Assembly (NCBI RefSeq): GCF_000472505.1
Contig: NZ_AWZR01000001.1
Coordinates: 1 to 64,000 of the forward strand
Origin: Luteimonas sp. J29
GTDB lineage: Bacteria; Pseudomonadota; Gammaproteobacteria; Xanthomonadales; Xanthomonadaceae
Length of the DNA: 64,000 nucleotides
Direction of reading: 5' to 3'
Part shown: positions 27,985 through 37,290 of the stretch, piece after piece
How positions within the stretch are numbered: the stretch's first letter is position 1
Layout of the letters: each line of letters starts with the position of its first letter
Program-made: the position numbers and the translations under genes
The notes under the pieces: model-generated
The model's input: the letters and a program-made list of their open reading frames with translations, nothing else
Told to the model about the DNA's origin: nothing
Database searches by the model: none

Positions 27985-29115
27985 TCAGTCCGCACCGGGC
28001 TCCGCGACGCCCCGGAGAAGGCCGGCCGCCGGCACCACCCGACCATGTTCCACGTGGAACACAGTCGGGATCCAACCCGTGGCTTCCAGTCCGCGTGGAG
28101 CCTCGGTGCCGGTCACGAACACCTGGGCGCCGCTGGCATGCAGCCGGGCCAGCAGGCGTTCCTGATGGCCCCGGTCGAGTTCGGCGGTGAGGTCGTCGAG
28201 CAGGAACACGGGCCAGTGCCCGCGCCGTGCCGCGTAGTCCTCGGCCTGGGCCAGCAGGCAGGCGAGGGCGGTGAGCTTGGCCTGGCCGCGCGAGAGGGCC
28301 TCGCCGCCCGGACGCTGCGCATGCTCGATGCGCCAGTCGGCACGGTGCGGACCCACCGAGGTGAAGCCGGCAGCCAGGTCGCGCTCCCGTGCCACGAGCA
28401 GCGCGTCGGCCAGCGGCATCTGGTCGGCCCGCCAGCCCGGCCGGTAGTCGAAGCAGCCTTCGCCAAGCTGGGGAACCAGGTCCCCGGTCAGGGCCTGGAG
28501 CCGCGGCTGCAGGCGGTCGATGTAGGCGCGCCGCTGGCGGTCCAGGGGTTCGGCGGCCTGGACCAGCTCCGCGTCCCAGGCATCCAGCTGGCCAGCGGGC
28601 GCGCGCTGCTTGAGCAGGGCGTTACGCTGCTTCAGCGCACGGGTGTAGCGGCGCCAGACCGGGCGGAACGCCTCGTCGCCGTCGTGTTCCACGTGGAACA
28701 GACCCCAGTCGAGGAAGCGGCGGCGGGCCTCGCTTCCCGCGGTCACGAGGGCGTGGCTGCCCGGCTCGAAGGTGATCGCCGCCAGGGCGGCGCACAGGTC
28801 GCCCAACTGCTCCACCGTCTCGCCGTCGAGCCGGCCGGTCCAGGCCTGGCCGGTATGACGCAGGCCCGCCCGGCGCCGGGCCCGCGGTTCCTCCCACTCG
28901 GCGAACACCTCCAGCGCCGGGGCGCCGGTCCGCACCAGCCCGTCGCGGACACGGCCGCGGAAGCTGCGGCCATAGGCGAGCAGGTGGATGGCCTCGAGCA
29001 GGCTGGTCTTGCCCGCGCCGTTGTCGCCCAGCACCAGGTTCAGGCCCGGATCCGGCCGCAGCTCCACAGCCGCCAGGTTGCGCAGGTTGCTGACCGTCAG
29101 CCGGGTCAGGAACAT
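27985..29115 (-). CDS. recF: DNA replication and repair protein RecF
   Basis: 376 aa from the ATG at 29115. SMC-like ABC ATPase: Walker A LGDNGAGKTSLLEAIHLLAY (about residues 29-48), signature GEALSRGQAKLTALACLLAQ and Walker B VFLLDDLTAELD. It helps RecOR load RecA at gaps. Two places read FHVEH (in WGLFHVEHDGD and TVFHVEHGR); the encoding DNA is the parS-like palindrome GTTCCACGTGGAAC in both cases. The gene is 116 bp downstream of dnaN. Confidence 0.96.
   Translation of the reverse strand: MFLTRLTVSNLRNLAAVELRPDPGLNLVLGDNGAGKTSLLEAIHLLAYGRSFRGRVRDGLVRTGAPALEVFAEWEEPRARRRAGLRHTGQAWTGRLDGETVEQLGDLCAALAAITFEPGSHALVTAGSEARRRFLDWGLFHVEHDGDEAFRPVWRRYTRALKQRNALLKQRAPAGQLDAWDAELVQAAEPLDRQRRAYIDRLQPRLQALTGDLVPQLGEGCFDYRPGWRADQMPLADALLVARERDLAAGFTSVGPHRADWRIEHAQRPGGEALSRGQAKLTALACLLAQAEDYAARRGHWPVFLLDDLTAELDRGHQERLLARLHASGAQVFVTGTEAPRGLEATGWIPTVFHVEHGRVVPAAGLLRGVAEPGAD
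28046..28061. promoter_or_regulatory. parS: parS-like site 1 (inside recF)
   Basis: TGTTCCACGTGGAACA is a perfect 16-bp palindrome matching the ParB/Spo0J site class (TGTTTCACGTGAAACA), in the GTTCCAC half-site form known from Pseudomonas. It lies within the recF coding sequence, near the C-terminus, and encodes FHVEH. Confidence 0.85.
28685..28700. promoter_or_regulatory. parS: parS-like site 2 (inside recF)
   Basis: TGTTCCACGTGGAACA, identical to site 1, also inside recF and also encoding FHVEH. It is 639 bp from site 1. Confidence 0.85.
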
Positions 29116-29205
29116 CCCCGCCTCCGGCCTGCGGCCAAGCCCCGCCGGAGTGCGGCGGCGTGGACGCAAAACGAATTCGCCCGGCACGGGCCGGGCGAAT
29201 CGGGA

Positions 29206-29221
29206 CGTTCCACGTGGAACA
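29206..29221. promoter_or_regulatory. parS: parS-like site 3 (dnaN-recF gap)
   Basis: CGTTCCACGTGGAACA: the 14-bp core GTTCCACGTGGAAC is identical to sites 1 and 2, with one mismatch in the outermost pair. It lies between recF and dnaN, 521 bp from site 2. Confidence 0.82.
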
Positions 29222-29230
29222 CAGGCCCGG

Positions 29231-30331
29231 TCACAGGCGCAGCGGCATCACCACGTGTCGGCAGCGCTCGCTCCCCGCCTCGCGCACCAGGGCCGAGGAG
29301 TTCGCGTCGCGCAGCTGCAGGACCACGAACTCGTCGCGCAGCGCACCGAGCGCGTCCAGCAGGTAGTTCACGTTGAAGCCCACGGCCAGGCCGTCCACCT
29401 TGGTCTCGGCCTCGACCTCCTCCTGGGCCTCCTCCTGCTCCGGGTTGTGGGCGTTGATCCGCACCAGGCCGGGCGAGACTTCCAGGCGCACGCCGCGGTA
29501 CTTCTCGTTCGACAGGATCGCCGCGCGCTGCAGGGCGGCACGCAGGGCCTCGCGGTCGATCTTCACCTCGCGATCGGCACCGATCGGGATCACCGCCTCG
29601 TAGTCGGGGAAGCGGCCGTCGATGAGCTTGCTGGTGAAGGTCACGTCGTCGCGCTTGACCCGTACGTGGCTGCGGCCCATTTCCAGTTCCAGGGTGCGGT
29701 CGCCGCCCTCGAGCAGGCGCTGCAGTTCCTGCACGCCCTTGCGCGGGACGATGATCTGGCGCTTGTTCTGCACCGCCGATTCCAGCGCGGTCTCGCACAG
29801 CGCCAGGCGGTGGCCGTCGGTGGCCACGCAGCGCAGGCGGGTGTCGGCGAGGTCGAACAGCAGGCCGTTGAGGTAGTAGCGCACGTCCTGCTGCGCCATG
29901 GCGAAGGCGGTGCGCTCGATCAGTTCCTTGAGCGCAGCCTCGGGCACGGCCACGCGCTCGGTCGCCTCGACCTCGTCCACGGACGGGAAGTCGTTGGCCG
30001 GCAGGCTCGACAGGGTGAAGCGGCTGCGCCCGGCCTGGACCGTGATCTTGTCGCCCGATTGCGAGACCGTGACCTTGCTGCCGTCGGGCAGGGCCCGGAC
30101 GATGTCGAACAGCTTGCGCGCCGGGATCGTGGTCTCCCCGTCCTGGGAATCGTCCACGCTGCTGCGCGCGACCATCTCCACCTCCAGGTCGGTGCCGGTC
30201 AGCGACAGCTGCCCGTCCGAGACCTGGGTCAGCAGGTTGGCCAGAACCGGCAGCGTCTGCCGGCGTTCGACGACGTTGACCACTTGCGCGAGCGGCTTCA
30301 GGAGGGCTTCGCGTTGCAGGCTGAAACGCAT
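29231..30331 (-). CDS. dnaN: DNA polymerase III beta subunit (sliding clamp)
   Basis: 366 aa from MRFSLQREALLKPL, the standard length and N-terminus. Three repeated clamp domains; typical segments are QTLPVLANLL, LPANDFP, YYLNGLLFDL, ATDGHRLAL and the C-terminal VVMPLRL. The dimeric ring tethers DNA polymerase III. It lies between recF and the dnaA-proximal origin region. Confidence 0.98.
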   Translation of the reverse strand: MRFSLQREALLKPLAQVVNVVERRQTLPVLANLLTQVSDGQLSLTGTDLEVEMVARSSVDDSQDGETTIPARKLFDIVRALPDGSKVTVSQSGDKITVQAGRSRFTLSSLPANDFPSVDEVEATERVAVPEAALKELIERTAFAMAQQDVRYYLNGLLFDLADTRLRCVATDGHRLALCETALESAVQNKRQIIVPRKGVQELQRLLEGGDRTLELEMGRSHVRVKRDDVTFTSKLIDGRFPDYEAVIPIGADREVKIDREALRAALQRAAILSNEKYRGVRLEVSPGLVRINAHNPEQEEAQEEVEAETKVDGLAVGFNVNYLLDALGALRDEFVVLQLRDANSSALVREAGSERCRHVVMPLRL

Positions 30332-30715
30332 GCGTGGGATTCCTGTGGCAAGGCTTCTGGAATACGGAAAAACTTGAAAAGCGGTGGGGCTGGGGGGCCT
30401 GCACAACGGGCATAACGCAACTAACCCGTTGATTCATATCGTTATTTTTGTGGTCCCGGGGTGTGGACAAGTGCCCGCAAGCCGGTCCGGCAGGCTGTGG
30501 ACCATTTCCGCGCCTGCGGGTTGTCCACAGCTTGTGCCGCTCCTGTCCACGGGCACCCCAATATCTAGTGTAGCGAAGCTTACAGGCGGCAGGCGCCGAT
30601 GGCGCGATGTCCGGGCCCGGCCGCGGCAGCTCGCCGCGTCCGGCGCGTCCGCGGGCGTGGGGACCGCTTGGACGGAAGGCGCGGCCACGGCGGCGGCGGG
30701 CGGCCCCGGAACGGG
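30332..30715. other. oriC: Probable replication origin (oriC), dnaA-dnaN gap
   Basis: A 384-bp non-coding region. It has an AT-rich stretch (about 30412-30452, with TTGATTCATATCGTTATTTT) next to DnaA-box-like 9-mers: TTGTCCACA at 30521-30529, its complement TGTGGACAA at 30462-30470, and weaker TGTGGACCA (30496-30504) and CTGTCCACG (30543-30551). This fits a duplex-unwinding element plus DnaA binding sites. The other candidate, the dnaA-rpmH gap, has no boxes. Gene orientation switches around this locus. Confidence 0.8.
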
Positions 30716-32041
30716 CTACTCCGACAGCTTGCGGATCAGCTTGTCCCAGTCCTCGCGCAGCTTGCCGTCGGTGGCCATCAGGTTGCGCACCTGGCGGCAG
30801 GCGTGCAGCACGGTGGTGTGGTCGCGGCCGGCGAAGGCGTCGCCGATCTCGGGCAACGAGTGCTCGGTGAGTTCCTTGGCCAGCGCCATCGCCACCTGGC
30901 GTGGGCGCGCCAGCGAACGGGTGCGGCGCTTGGACAGCAGGTCCTTGATCTGCAGCCCGTAGTAGTCGGCCACCACCTTCTGGATGTTGGGGATGCCGAT
31001 CGACTGCTGCTGCGCCCGCAGCAGGTCGCGCAGGGTCTCCTGGGCGAACTCCACGGTGATCGTGCGGCCGGTGAAGTTGGCGCGCGCGGCCAGGGAATTG
31101 AGCGCGCCCTCGAGGTCGCGCACGTTGCCGTGCATCTTCTTGGCCAGCAGGAAGGCGACCTCGTCCGGCACCAGGATGCCGCGCTCCTGGGCCTTGGCCA
31201 GCACGATCGCGGCGCGGGTCTCGAAGTCGGGCGGGTCGATCGCCACCGACAGGCCCCAGGACAGGCGCGACTTCAGCCGCGGCTCGAGCCCTTCCACCTC
31301 GCGCGGGTAGCGGTCGCAGGTCATGATGATCTGCTGCCGGCTCTCGAACAGCGCGTTGAAGGTGTGGAAGAACTCCTCCTGGGTGCGGTCCTTGCCGGCG
31401 AAGAACTGGATGTCGTCGATCAGCAGCGCGTCGACCTGCTGGAACTGGCGCTTGAAGCGGTCGGTGGTCTTCTCCTGGAGCGAGCGGAAGAACGCGCTGT
31501 AGAACTGCTCCGAGCGCAGGTACAGCACGCGCGCGGACGGGTTCTGCCGCCGCATCTCGTTGCCGGCGGCGAACATCAGGTGGGTCTTGCCCAGGCCGGT
31601 GCCGCCGTACAGCAGCAGCGGGTTGTGGGTGCGGTCGCCGGGCTTGAGCGCGGCCTGCCAGGCGGCGGCGCGTCCGAGCTGGTTGCTGCGGCCCTCGACG
31701 AAGTTGTCGAAGGTGTAGTGCGGGTCGAGGTGGCCGGCGAAGGCCTCCATCGGCGGCGCGGGCTGCGCCGGGGCGGCGGCCACCGTGGCCGGCGCGGCTG
31801 CCGCGCGCGGCAGCGACCCGATTTCCAGCGCGACCTCGTCGCTGCCGGCGAAGTGGGCCAGCAGTTCGCGGATCCGCTGCAGGTAGCGGCTCTCGACCTC
31901 GTCGCGGACGAAGGCGTTGGGCGCGTACAACACCGTCCGGCTGTCCTGCTGGCTGGCCTGGAGGGGCTTGAGCCAGGTGTGAACGTCCTCGGCGGGGAGT
32001 TCGGCTTCGAGGCGTTCTAGGCAGCGGGGCCAGGCATCCAT
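30716..32041 (-). CDS. dnaA: Chromosomal replication initiator DnaA
   Basis: 441 aa. Domain I ([20 protein letters not shown]), a short alanine/proline-rich linker (about residues 78-100), AAA+ domain with [16 protein letters not shown], Walker [20 protein letters not shown], Walker [13 protein letters not shown], and domain IV with the DNA-binding motif [14 protein letters not shown]. It melts oriC and loads the DnaB helicase. Autoregulation through boxes in the neighbouring gap is possible. Confidence 0.98.
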   Translation of the reverse strand: MDAWPRCLERLEAELPAEDVHTWLKPLQASQQDSRTVLYAPNAFVRDEVESRYLQRIRELLAHFAGSDEVALEIGSLPRAAAAPATVAAAPAQPAPPMEAFAGHLDPHYTFDNFVEGRSNQLGRAAAWQAALKPGDRTHNPLLLYGGTGLGKTHLMFAAGNEMRRQNPSARVLYLRSEQFYSAFFRSLQEKTTDRFKRQFQQVDALLIDDIQFFAGKDRTQEEFFHTFNALFESRQQIIMTCDRYPREVEGLEPRLKSRLSWGLSVAIDPPDFETRAAIVLAKAQERGILVPDEVAFLLAKKMHGNVRDLEGALNSLAARANFTGRTITVEFAQETLRDLLRAQQQSIGIPNIQKVVADYYGLQIKDLLSKRRTRSLARPRQVAMALAKELTEHSLPEIGDAFAGRDHTTVLHACRQVRNLMATDGKLREDWDKLIRKLSE

Positions 32042-32168
32042 AGGTGGTCGCGACAGGGGAAATCGAAGGCGGCCGGCCCGCGCGGTGCGGCCCGGTCGAC
32101 GGTGTGGCGGGAGCAGGCCAGACTACCACCCGCACCCGGGGCGTGCATCCCGCGCCGTGGCCGCCGGC

Positions 32169-32198
32169 TTGACCCACGGCGCCTGGCACCGCTAGAAT
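32169..32198 (+). promoter_or_regulatory. Predicted rpmH promoter
   Basis: TTGACC (32169-32174), an 18-bp spacer and TAGAAT (32193-32198), with the rpmH ATG 40 bp further on. A good sigma-70 match. Confidence 0.65.
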
Positions 32199-32237
32199 CG
32201 CCGGTTCTTTCCGCCCGCCGTACCACAGCATCCCGCC

Positions 32238-32378
32238 ATGGCCACCAAGCGCACCTTCCAGCCCAGCAACCTCAAGCGCAAGCGCGACCACGGCTTCCGT
32301 GCCCGCATGGCGACCGCCGACGGCCGCAAGATCCTCGCCCGCCGCCGCGCCAAGGGCCGCAAGCGCCTGTCGGCCTGA
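32238..32378 (+). CDS. rpmH: 50S ribosomal protein L34
   Basis: 46 aa, starting [20 protein letters not shown] and ending GRKRLSA, the standard L34 sequence and length. The gene is short but unmistakable. It is the first gene of the + strand rpmH-rnpA-yidC-mnmE run at the origin. Confidence 0.98.
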   Translation: MATKRTFQPSNLKRKRDHGFRARMATADGRKILARRRAKGRKRLSA

Positions 32379-32419
32379 GCCGCGCCGGGCCCGCGGCTCG
32401 CCCGGGCCCACTCCGCCGC

Positions 32420-32854
32420 ATGAGTCAAGCGCGCTTCCCGCCGACGGCGCGGGTCAGGGCGCGCGCCGATTTCGACCGCACCTTCCGCGACGGACGCCGC
32501 GTCGCGTTGCCCATGCTCGCCCTGCACTGGCGCCACGGCGCCGGGCAAGCGCGCCTGGGGCTGGCGGTCTCGCGCAAGGTGGATCGCCGCGCCGTGGTCC
32601 GCAACCGGATCCGCCGCATCCTGCGCGAGCATTTCCGCCTGCTGCGCGCGCAGCTGCCCGGGGGCGACTACGTGTTCGTCGCCCGGTCGCCGGCCGCCAC
32701 CGCCGCCCCGGCCGACCTGCGCGAGGCCTGTCGCCAGCTGCTGCGCCGCGCCGGTGCGTTGCCGCACCCAGCCGCGGACGGCACAATGCCGGCCCCGCAG
32801 TCCTCCCCGGCATCCCCGCCTTCCTCCGACACGCCGCACCCCGCCGGCGAATGA
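32420..32854 (+). CDS. rnpA: Ribonuclease P protein component
   Basis: 144 aa from the ATG at 32420. The core ([15 protein letters not shown] ... [20 protein letters not shown], then RILREHFRL and [10 protein letters not shown]) contains the RNR motif of RnpA. It binds the RNase P RNA for pre-tRNA 5' processing. The C-terminal 25 residues ([20 protein letters not shown]) are a low-complexity tail not needed for the fold. It is 41 bp after rpmH; yidC starts only 13 bp after its stop, leaving no room for the yidD gene found there in many proteobacteria. Confidence 0.96.
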   Translation: MSQARFPPTARVRARADFDRTFRDGRRVALPMLALHWRHGAGQARLGLAVSRKVDRRAVVRNRIRRILREHFRLLRAQLPGGDYVFVARSPAATAAPADLREACRQLLRRAGALPHPAADGTMPAPQSSPASPPSSDTPHPAGE

Positions 32855-32867
32855 GCCCGTCCGCCCG

Positions 32868-34571
32868 ATGAACCAGACCCGCACCTTCCTGATCCTCGCC
32901 TGGCTGATGGTGGCGGTGCTGCTGTGGATGGAGTGGAACAAGGAGCGGTCCGCGCCGCCGCCGGCCGCCACTGCCCAGGTGCAGGTCCAGGACGCCCAGG
33001 ACGCCTCGATCCCGGCCGCGCCCGCCGCCGCCCCGGCCGGGGTGCCGCAATCGCCCCCGGTCCCGCCGGGCGCCGGGGCCGAGAGCCGGGCCACCCCGGC
33101 CCCGGGCGTGGTCCAGGTCGAGACCGACGTGCTGCGCCTGCTCGTCGACGGCGGTAGCGTGCTGCGCGCCGAACTGCTGCAGTACCCGCAGACCCGCGAC
33201 CCGGGCAGCCCGCCGGTGGTCCTGTTCGACAACAGCGCGGCGGGCTTCTATGCCGCGCAGAGCGGCTGGGTCAGCGCCAGCGGCGGCGCGCCCAACCACC
33301 AGCTGGGCTTCGTGCCGGCCGGCACCGAGCGCAGCTTCGTCCTCGGCCCGGGCGAGTCGCAGGTCGTCGTCCCGTTCGTGTGGGAAGGTCCGGACGGCGT
33401 GACCATCCGCCGCAGCTACGTGCTCGAGCGCGGCCAGTACGCGGTCACGGTGCGCGACGAGATCGTCAACGCCGGCAGCGAGCCCTGGCAGGGCTACGCC
33501 TACCGCCAGCTGATGCGCGGGGCGCCGAACCTCAAGCGCGGCATGACCAACCCGGAGTCGTTCAGCCTCACCGGCGCGACCTGGTTCGGCGACTCGCAGG
33601 GTTACCTGCGGCGCTGGTTCAGCGATTACGACGACGGTCCGGTCCGCGCCACCGACACCAACACCTGGATCGCGTTCGTCCAGCACCACTTCTTCGGCGC
33701 CTGGCTGCCGGGCGACAACGCCGGCGCGCGCAACGAGATCGCGCTCGACACCGACCTCTCCGGCGGCGCGCCGCGCTACTTCATCCGCGAGATGGCCACC
33801 GCCCCGGTGGTGGTCGCGCCCGGCCAGCAGGCCGGCACCAGCGCCCGGCTCTGGGTCGGGCCGAAGCTCGTCAACCAGATCAAGGCGCAGCAGGTGCCCG
33901 GGCTGGAGCGGGTGGTGGACTACAGCCGCTTCTCGGTCATGGCCTGGCTGGGCGAGGGCCTGTTCTGGGTGCTGGAGAAGCTGCACCGGCTGTTCGGCAA
34001 CTGGGGCTGGGCGATCGTCGGCCTGGTGGTGCTGGTCAAGATCCTGCTGTTCCCGCTCGCCAACGCGCAGTACAAGTCGATGGCGAAGATGCGCAAGTTC
34101 CAGCCGCGCCTGCAGCAGCTCAAGGAACGCTACGGCGACGACCGGCAGAAGTTCCAGGTCGCGATGATGGAGCTGTACAAGAAGGAGAAGATCAATCCGG
34201 TCGGCGGCTGCCTGCCGGTGCTGCTGCAGATGCCGATCTTCTTCGCCCTGTACTGGGTGCTGCTCGAGTCGGTGGAGCTGCGCCACGCGCCGTGGATCGG
34301 CTGGATCCAGGACCTGACCGCGCGCGACCCGTGGTTCATCCTGCCGGTGATCAACGTGGCGGTGATGTGGGCCACGCAGAAGCTCTCGCCGATGACCGGC
34401 ATGGACCCGATGCAGCAGCGGATGATGCAGATGATGCCGATCGTGTTCGGCGTCATGATGGTGTTCTTCCCGGCCGGCCTGGTGCTGTACTGGGTGGTCA
34501 ACGGCGGCCTCGGCCTGCTGCAGCAGTGGTACATGCTGCGCAAGTACGCCGACGCGCCGGCCAAGGCCTGA
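32868..34571 (+). CDS. yidC: Membrane protein insertase YidC
   Basis: 567 aa from the ATG at 32868. An N-terminal membrane anchor (about residues 5-21, [20 protein letters not shown]), a long periplasmic domain (to about 350) and the conserved insertase core with [54 protein letters not shown] and [20 protein letters not shown]. It inserts membrane proteins alone or with SecYEG. Gram-negative type, not a lipoprotein. Confidence 0.97.
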   Translation: MNQTRTFLILAWLMVAVLLWMEWNKERSAPPPAATAQVQVQDAQDASIPAAPAAAPAGVPQSPPVPPGAGAESRATPAPGVVQVETDVLRLLVDGGSVLRAELLQYPQTRDPGSPPVVLFDNSAAGFYAAQSGWVSASGGAPNHQLGFVPAGTERSFVLGPGESQVVVPFVWEGPDGVTIRRSYVLERGQYAVTVRDEIVNAGSEPWQGYAYRQLMRGAPNLKRGMTNPESFSLTGATWFGDSQGYLRRWFSDYDDGPVRATDTNTWIAFVQHHFFGAWLPGDNAGARNEIALDTDLSGGAPRYFIREMATAPVVVAPGQQAGTSARLWVGPKLVNQIKAQQVPGLERVVDYSRFSVMAWLGEGLFWVLEKLHRLFGNWGWAIVGLVVLVKILLFPLANAQYKSMAKMRKFQPRLQQLKERYGDDRQKFQVAMMELYKKEKINPVGGCLPVLLQMPIFFALYWVLLESVELRHAPWIGWIQDLTARDPWFILPVINVAVMWATQKLSPMTGMDPMQQRMMQMMPIVFGVMMVFFPAGLVLYWVVNGGLGLLQQWYMLRKYADAPAKA

Positions 34572-34670
34572 CCGCGGCGGCACGGCGCGCGCGGGCCGCG
34601 CGCCCTCCCGCCCGCGGGCATCCGCGCTAGGCTGGGCACCGAGGCCCGCCCCGTTGCCGCGTAACCGCCC

Positions 34671-35999
34671 GTGACCAGCACCACCATCGCCGCCATCGCG
34701 ACCGCCGCCGGCGCCGCCGGCATCGGCATCGTGCGCCTGTCCGGCCCGCGCGCGCGGGAGATCGCGACCGCGCTGTGCGGGCGCGCGTTGCGTCCGCGCC
34801 ATGCCCACTACGTGCGCTTCCGCGACGGCGACGGCAGCGTGATCGACGACGGCATCGCGCTGCTGTTCGCGGCGCCGGCGAGCTACACCGGCGAGGACGT
34901 GGTCGAACTGCAGGCGCACGGCAGCCCGCCGGTGCTCCGCCAGCTGCTGGCGCGCTGCCGCGCGCTGGGCGCGGTGGACGCGCGCCCGGGCGAGTTCAGC
35001 GAACGCGCCTGCCTCAACGGCCGCCTCGACCTGGCCCAGGCCGAGGCCGTCGCCGACCTGATCGCCGCCGCCGACCTGCGCGCCGCGCGCGCCGCGCGGC
35101 GCTCGCTGGAAGGCGAGTTCTCCGCGCGGGTGGAGGCGATCGCCGCCGACCTGCTCGCGATCCGGGTCCAGGTCGAAGCCGCGATCGACTTCGCCGACGA
35201 ACCGCTCGACACCCTCGGCGGCGAGGCCCTGCGCCGGCGCCTGGACGAGGCGCGCGCACGGCTGCGCGACCTGCTCGCCGCGGCCGAGCGCGGGCGCCGG
35301 CTGCGCGACGGCCTGCACGCGGTGCTCGTCGGTCCGCCCAACGCCGGCAAGAGCTCGCTGCTCAACGCGCTCGCCGGCAGCGAACGCGCGATCGTCACCG
35401 CGATCCCCGGCACCACCCGCGACCTGCTGCAGGAGACGCTGCGCATCGACGGGGTCGAACTCACCCTGGTCGACACCGCCGGCCTGCGCGAGGACGGCGA
35501 TGCCATCGAGCGCGAAGGCATGCGCCGCGCCCGCGCCGAACTCGCGCGCGCCGACCTCGCCCTGGTGGTGCTGGACGCGCGCGACCCGGACGCCGGGCTG
35601 CGCGCGCTGGGCGACGGACTCGACGGCGTGCCGGACCGCCTCGTGCTCCACAACAAGTGCGACCTGCTGCCCGCGGATGCGCCGCCGCCGGAGGGCGGGC
35701 TGCGCGTTTCGGCGCGCACCGGCGCCGGCCTGGAGGCGCTGCATGCACGGCTGCGCGAGGCCGCCGCCGCGGTCGCGCCGGGGGAAGGCAGCTTCAGCGC
35801 CCGCGCGCGCCACGTGCAGGCGCTCGCACGCACCGCCGGCGCCTGCGACGAGGCCGCGCAGGCGCTGCACGCCGAACTGCTCGACCTCGCCGCCGAGCAC
35901 CTGCGCCTGGCCCATGACGCGCTGGGCGAGATCACCGGACGCACCCTGCCCGACGACCTGCTCGGCCACATCTTCTCGACCTTCTGCATCGGCAAGTAG
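34671..35999 (+). CDS. mnmE: tRNA uridine-5-carboxymethylaminomethyl synthesis GTPase
   Basis: 442 aa with a GTG start at 34671. N-terminal formyl-THF-binding domain ([35 protein letters not shown]), helical domain, and an inserted GTPase with G1 [14 protein letters not shown]3 DTAGLRE and G4 NKCD. It ends in FCIGK, the C-terminal cysteine motif needed for tRNA modification. With MnmG it modifies wobble uridines. It closes the origin-side gene run. Confidence 0.97.
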   Translation: MTSTTIAAIATAAGAAGIGIVRLSGPRAREIATALCGRALRPRHAHYVRFRDGDGSVIDDGIALLFAAPASYTGEDVVELQAHGSPPVLRQLLARCRALGAVDARPGEFSERACLNGRLDLAQAEAVADLIAAADLRAARAARRSLEGEFSARVEAIAADLLAIRVQVEAAIDFADEPLDTLGGEALRRRLDEARARLRDLLAAAERGRRLRDGLHAVLVGPPNAGKSSLLNALAGSERAIVTAIPGTTRDLLQETLRIDGVELTLVDTAGLREDGDAIEREGMRRARAELARADLALVVLDARDPDAGLRALGDGLDGVPDRLVLHNKCDLLPADAPPPEGGLRVSARTGAGLEALHARLREAAAAVAPGEGSFSARARHVQALARTAGACDEAAQALHAELLDLAAEHLRLAHDALGEITGRTLPDDLLGHIFSTFCIGK

Positions 36000-36158
36000 G
36001 CGCGGCCGCGGCCGTTGCGCCCGGTTTCCGCGAAAGCGGTCACAGTTTCCCCCCGCGCGCCCCAGCAGACTTGCCGGTCACGGCCGTGCGGTTGACAAAC
36101 GCCGCGGCGTGTCGCGTCCTAGACGCAAAGCACCACCGTCATCACAGGGGAAAACCGA

Positions 36159-37214
36159 ATGTCCACCACCACCACCGCGGCCGGCCGCAGGGTGCCGTCG
36201 CGTCTGCCCACCGGCGCGCTGGCGCTCGGCCTGGGCCTGGCCGTGCTGCTGGGCGGCTGCAAGCAGGACGCGCCGTCCACGGCCACGCCCGCCGCGCCGG
36301 CCGCGTCCGCCGACCAGCCGGCCCAGCCGCAGCCGGCGCAGCCGCCGGGCGAGGCGGTTTCGGCCGAAGTCGCCGCGATGAGCCCCGAGCAGCTGCGCGA
36401 GGCCGCGTCCCGGGCCTACCAGGAAAGCCGGCTGTACGCGCCGGGCGGCGACAACGCGATGGAGTACTACCTGGCGCTGCGCGACAAGCAGCCGGCCGAC
36501 GCCGGCGTGTCCAGCGCGCTGGTGGACCTGCTGCCGATGACCGTGATCGCCACCGAGCAGAGCCGCGACCGCGGCGACTTCGTGGAGGCCAAGCGCCTGC
36601 TGGCGCTGATCGAGAAGACCGATTCGTCGTATCCGGCGATCGAGCGGCTCAGGAACACCATCGCCAGCGCCGAGGCCGAGGCCGCGCGCCGCGCCGCGCA
36701 GGAGCAGCTGACCGCCGAGCAGGAGGCGCAGCGCCAGCGCGAGCTCGAGCGCCAGCGCCTGGAACAGCAGCGCCTGGCCCAGGAGCAGGCCGCGCGCGAA
36801 CTCGCCGCGCAGCAGGCCGCGCAGGAGGAAGCGGCGCGCCAGGAAGCCGCCCGCCTGGAGGCCGAACGCCAGGAAGCGGCGCGCCGCGAGGCCGAGCGCC
36901 AGGAGGCCGCCCGCCGCCAGGCCGAGGCCGAGGCCGCGCGCCGCGCCGCGCCGGCGGTGACCGAGCTGCGCGCGATCAGCACCCCGGCGCCGCGCTATCC
37001 GCCCGACGCGCTGCGCTCGGGCACGTCCGGCGAGGTGCAGGTGGAGTTCACCGTCGGCGTCGACGGATCGGTGACGTCGGCGCGCGTGGTCCAGTCCAAC
37101 CCGCCGCGCACCTTCGATCGCGAAGCGCTGGCCGCGGTGCGGCGCTGGCGCTTCGAGCCGGTGCCGGCCCCGGTCACCACCCGGCGCACGATCAACTTCA
37201 CCCCGGCGCAGTAA
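36159..37214 (+). CDS. Lipoprotein with coiled coil and TonB C-terminal domain
   Basis: 351 aa. N-terminal membrane/signal segment (LALGLGLAVLLGGC with a lipobox LGGC), an alanine/proline-rich linker, a helical part, then a long Glu/Arg/Gln/Ala-rich coiled coil (about residues 165-265, repeats of RQEAARREAE type), and a TonB-like domain at the end (PAPRYPPDALRSGTSGEVQV ... RWRFEPVPAPV). A TonB domain normally needs a membrane helix to ExbB; a lipid anchor would be unusual. It could act in energy transduction or in organising an envelope complex. Clean standalone gene with a terminator behind it. Confidence 0.85.
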   Translation: MSTTTTAAGRRVPSRLPTGALALGLGLAVLLGGCKQDAPSTATPAAPAASADQPAQPQPAQPPGEAVSAEVAAMSPEQLREAASRAYQESRLYAPGGDNAMEYYLALRDKQPADAGVSSALVDLLPMTVIATEQSRDRGDFVEAKRLLALIEKTDSSYPAIERLRNTIASAEAEAARRAAQEQLTAEQEAQRQRELERQRLEQQRLAQEQAARELAAQQAAQEEAARQEAARLEAERQEAARREAERQEAARRQAEAEAARRAAPAVTELRAISTPAPRYPPDALRSGTSGEVQVEFTVGVDGSVTSARVVQSNPPRTFDREALAAVRRWRFEPVPAPVTTRRTINFTPAQ

Positions 37215-37246
37215 GCCCCGCCGCCGCCGCCGCGGTCGAGAACGGA

Positions 37247-37270
37247 GAAGCCCGGCCGCGGCCGGGCTTC
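37247..37270. terminator. Bidirectional hairpin terminator
   Basis: GAAGCCCGGC-CGCG-GCCGGGCTTC is a perfect 10-bp stem between the convergent TonB-domain gene and natB. T-rich bases follow on the + strand (TTCGTTG). Confidence 0.75.
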
Positions 37271-37290
37271 TTCGTTGCCGGGTCCCGGCC

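Noticed and set aside
32042..32237. dnaA-rpmH gap as the replication origin
   Set aside because: It is GC-rich and lacks DnaA boxes or an AT-rich patch. The dnaA-dnaN gap is the better candidate.
29106..32411. Very long - strand reading frames (for example 1101 aa here and 1230 aa at 10993-14685)
   Set aside because: In DNA of this GC content stop codons are rare in shadow frames. These frames overlap dnaN, dnaA and other clear genes and are low-complexity Arg/Ala/Gly/Pro sequence.
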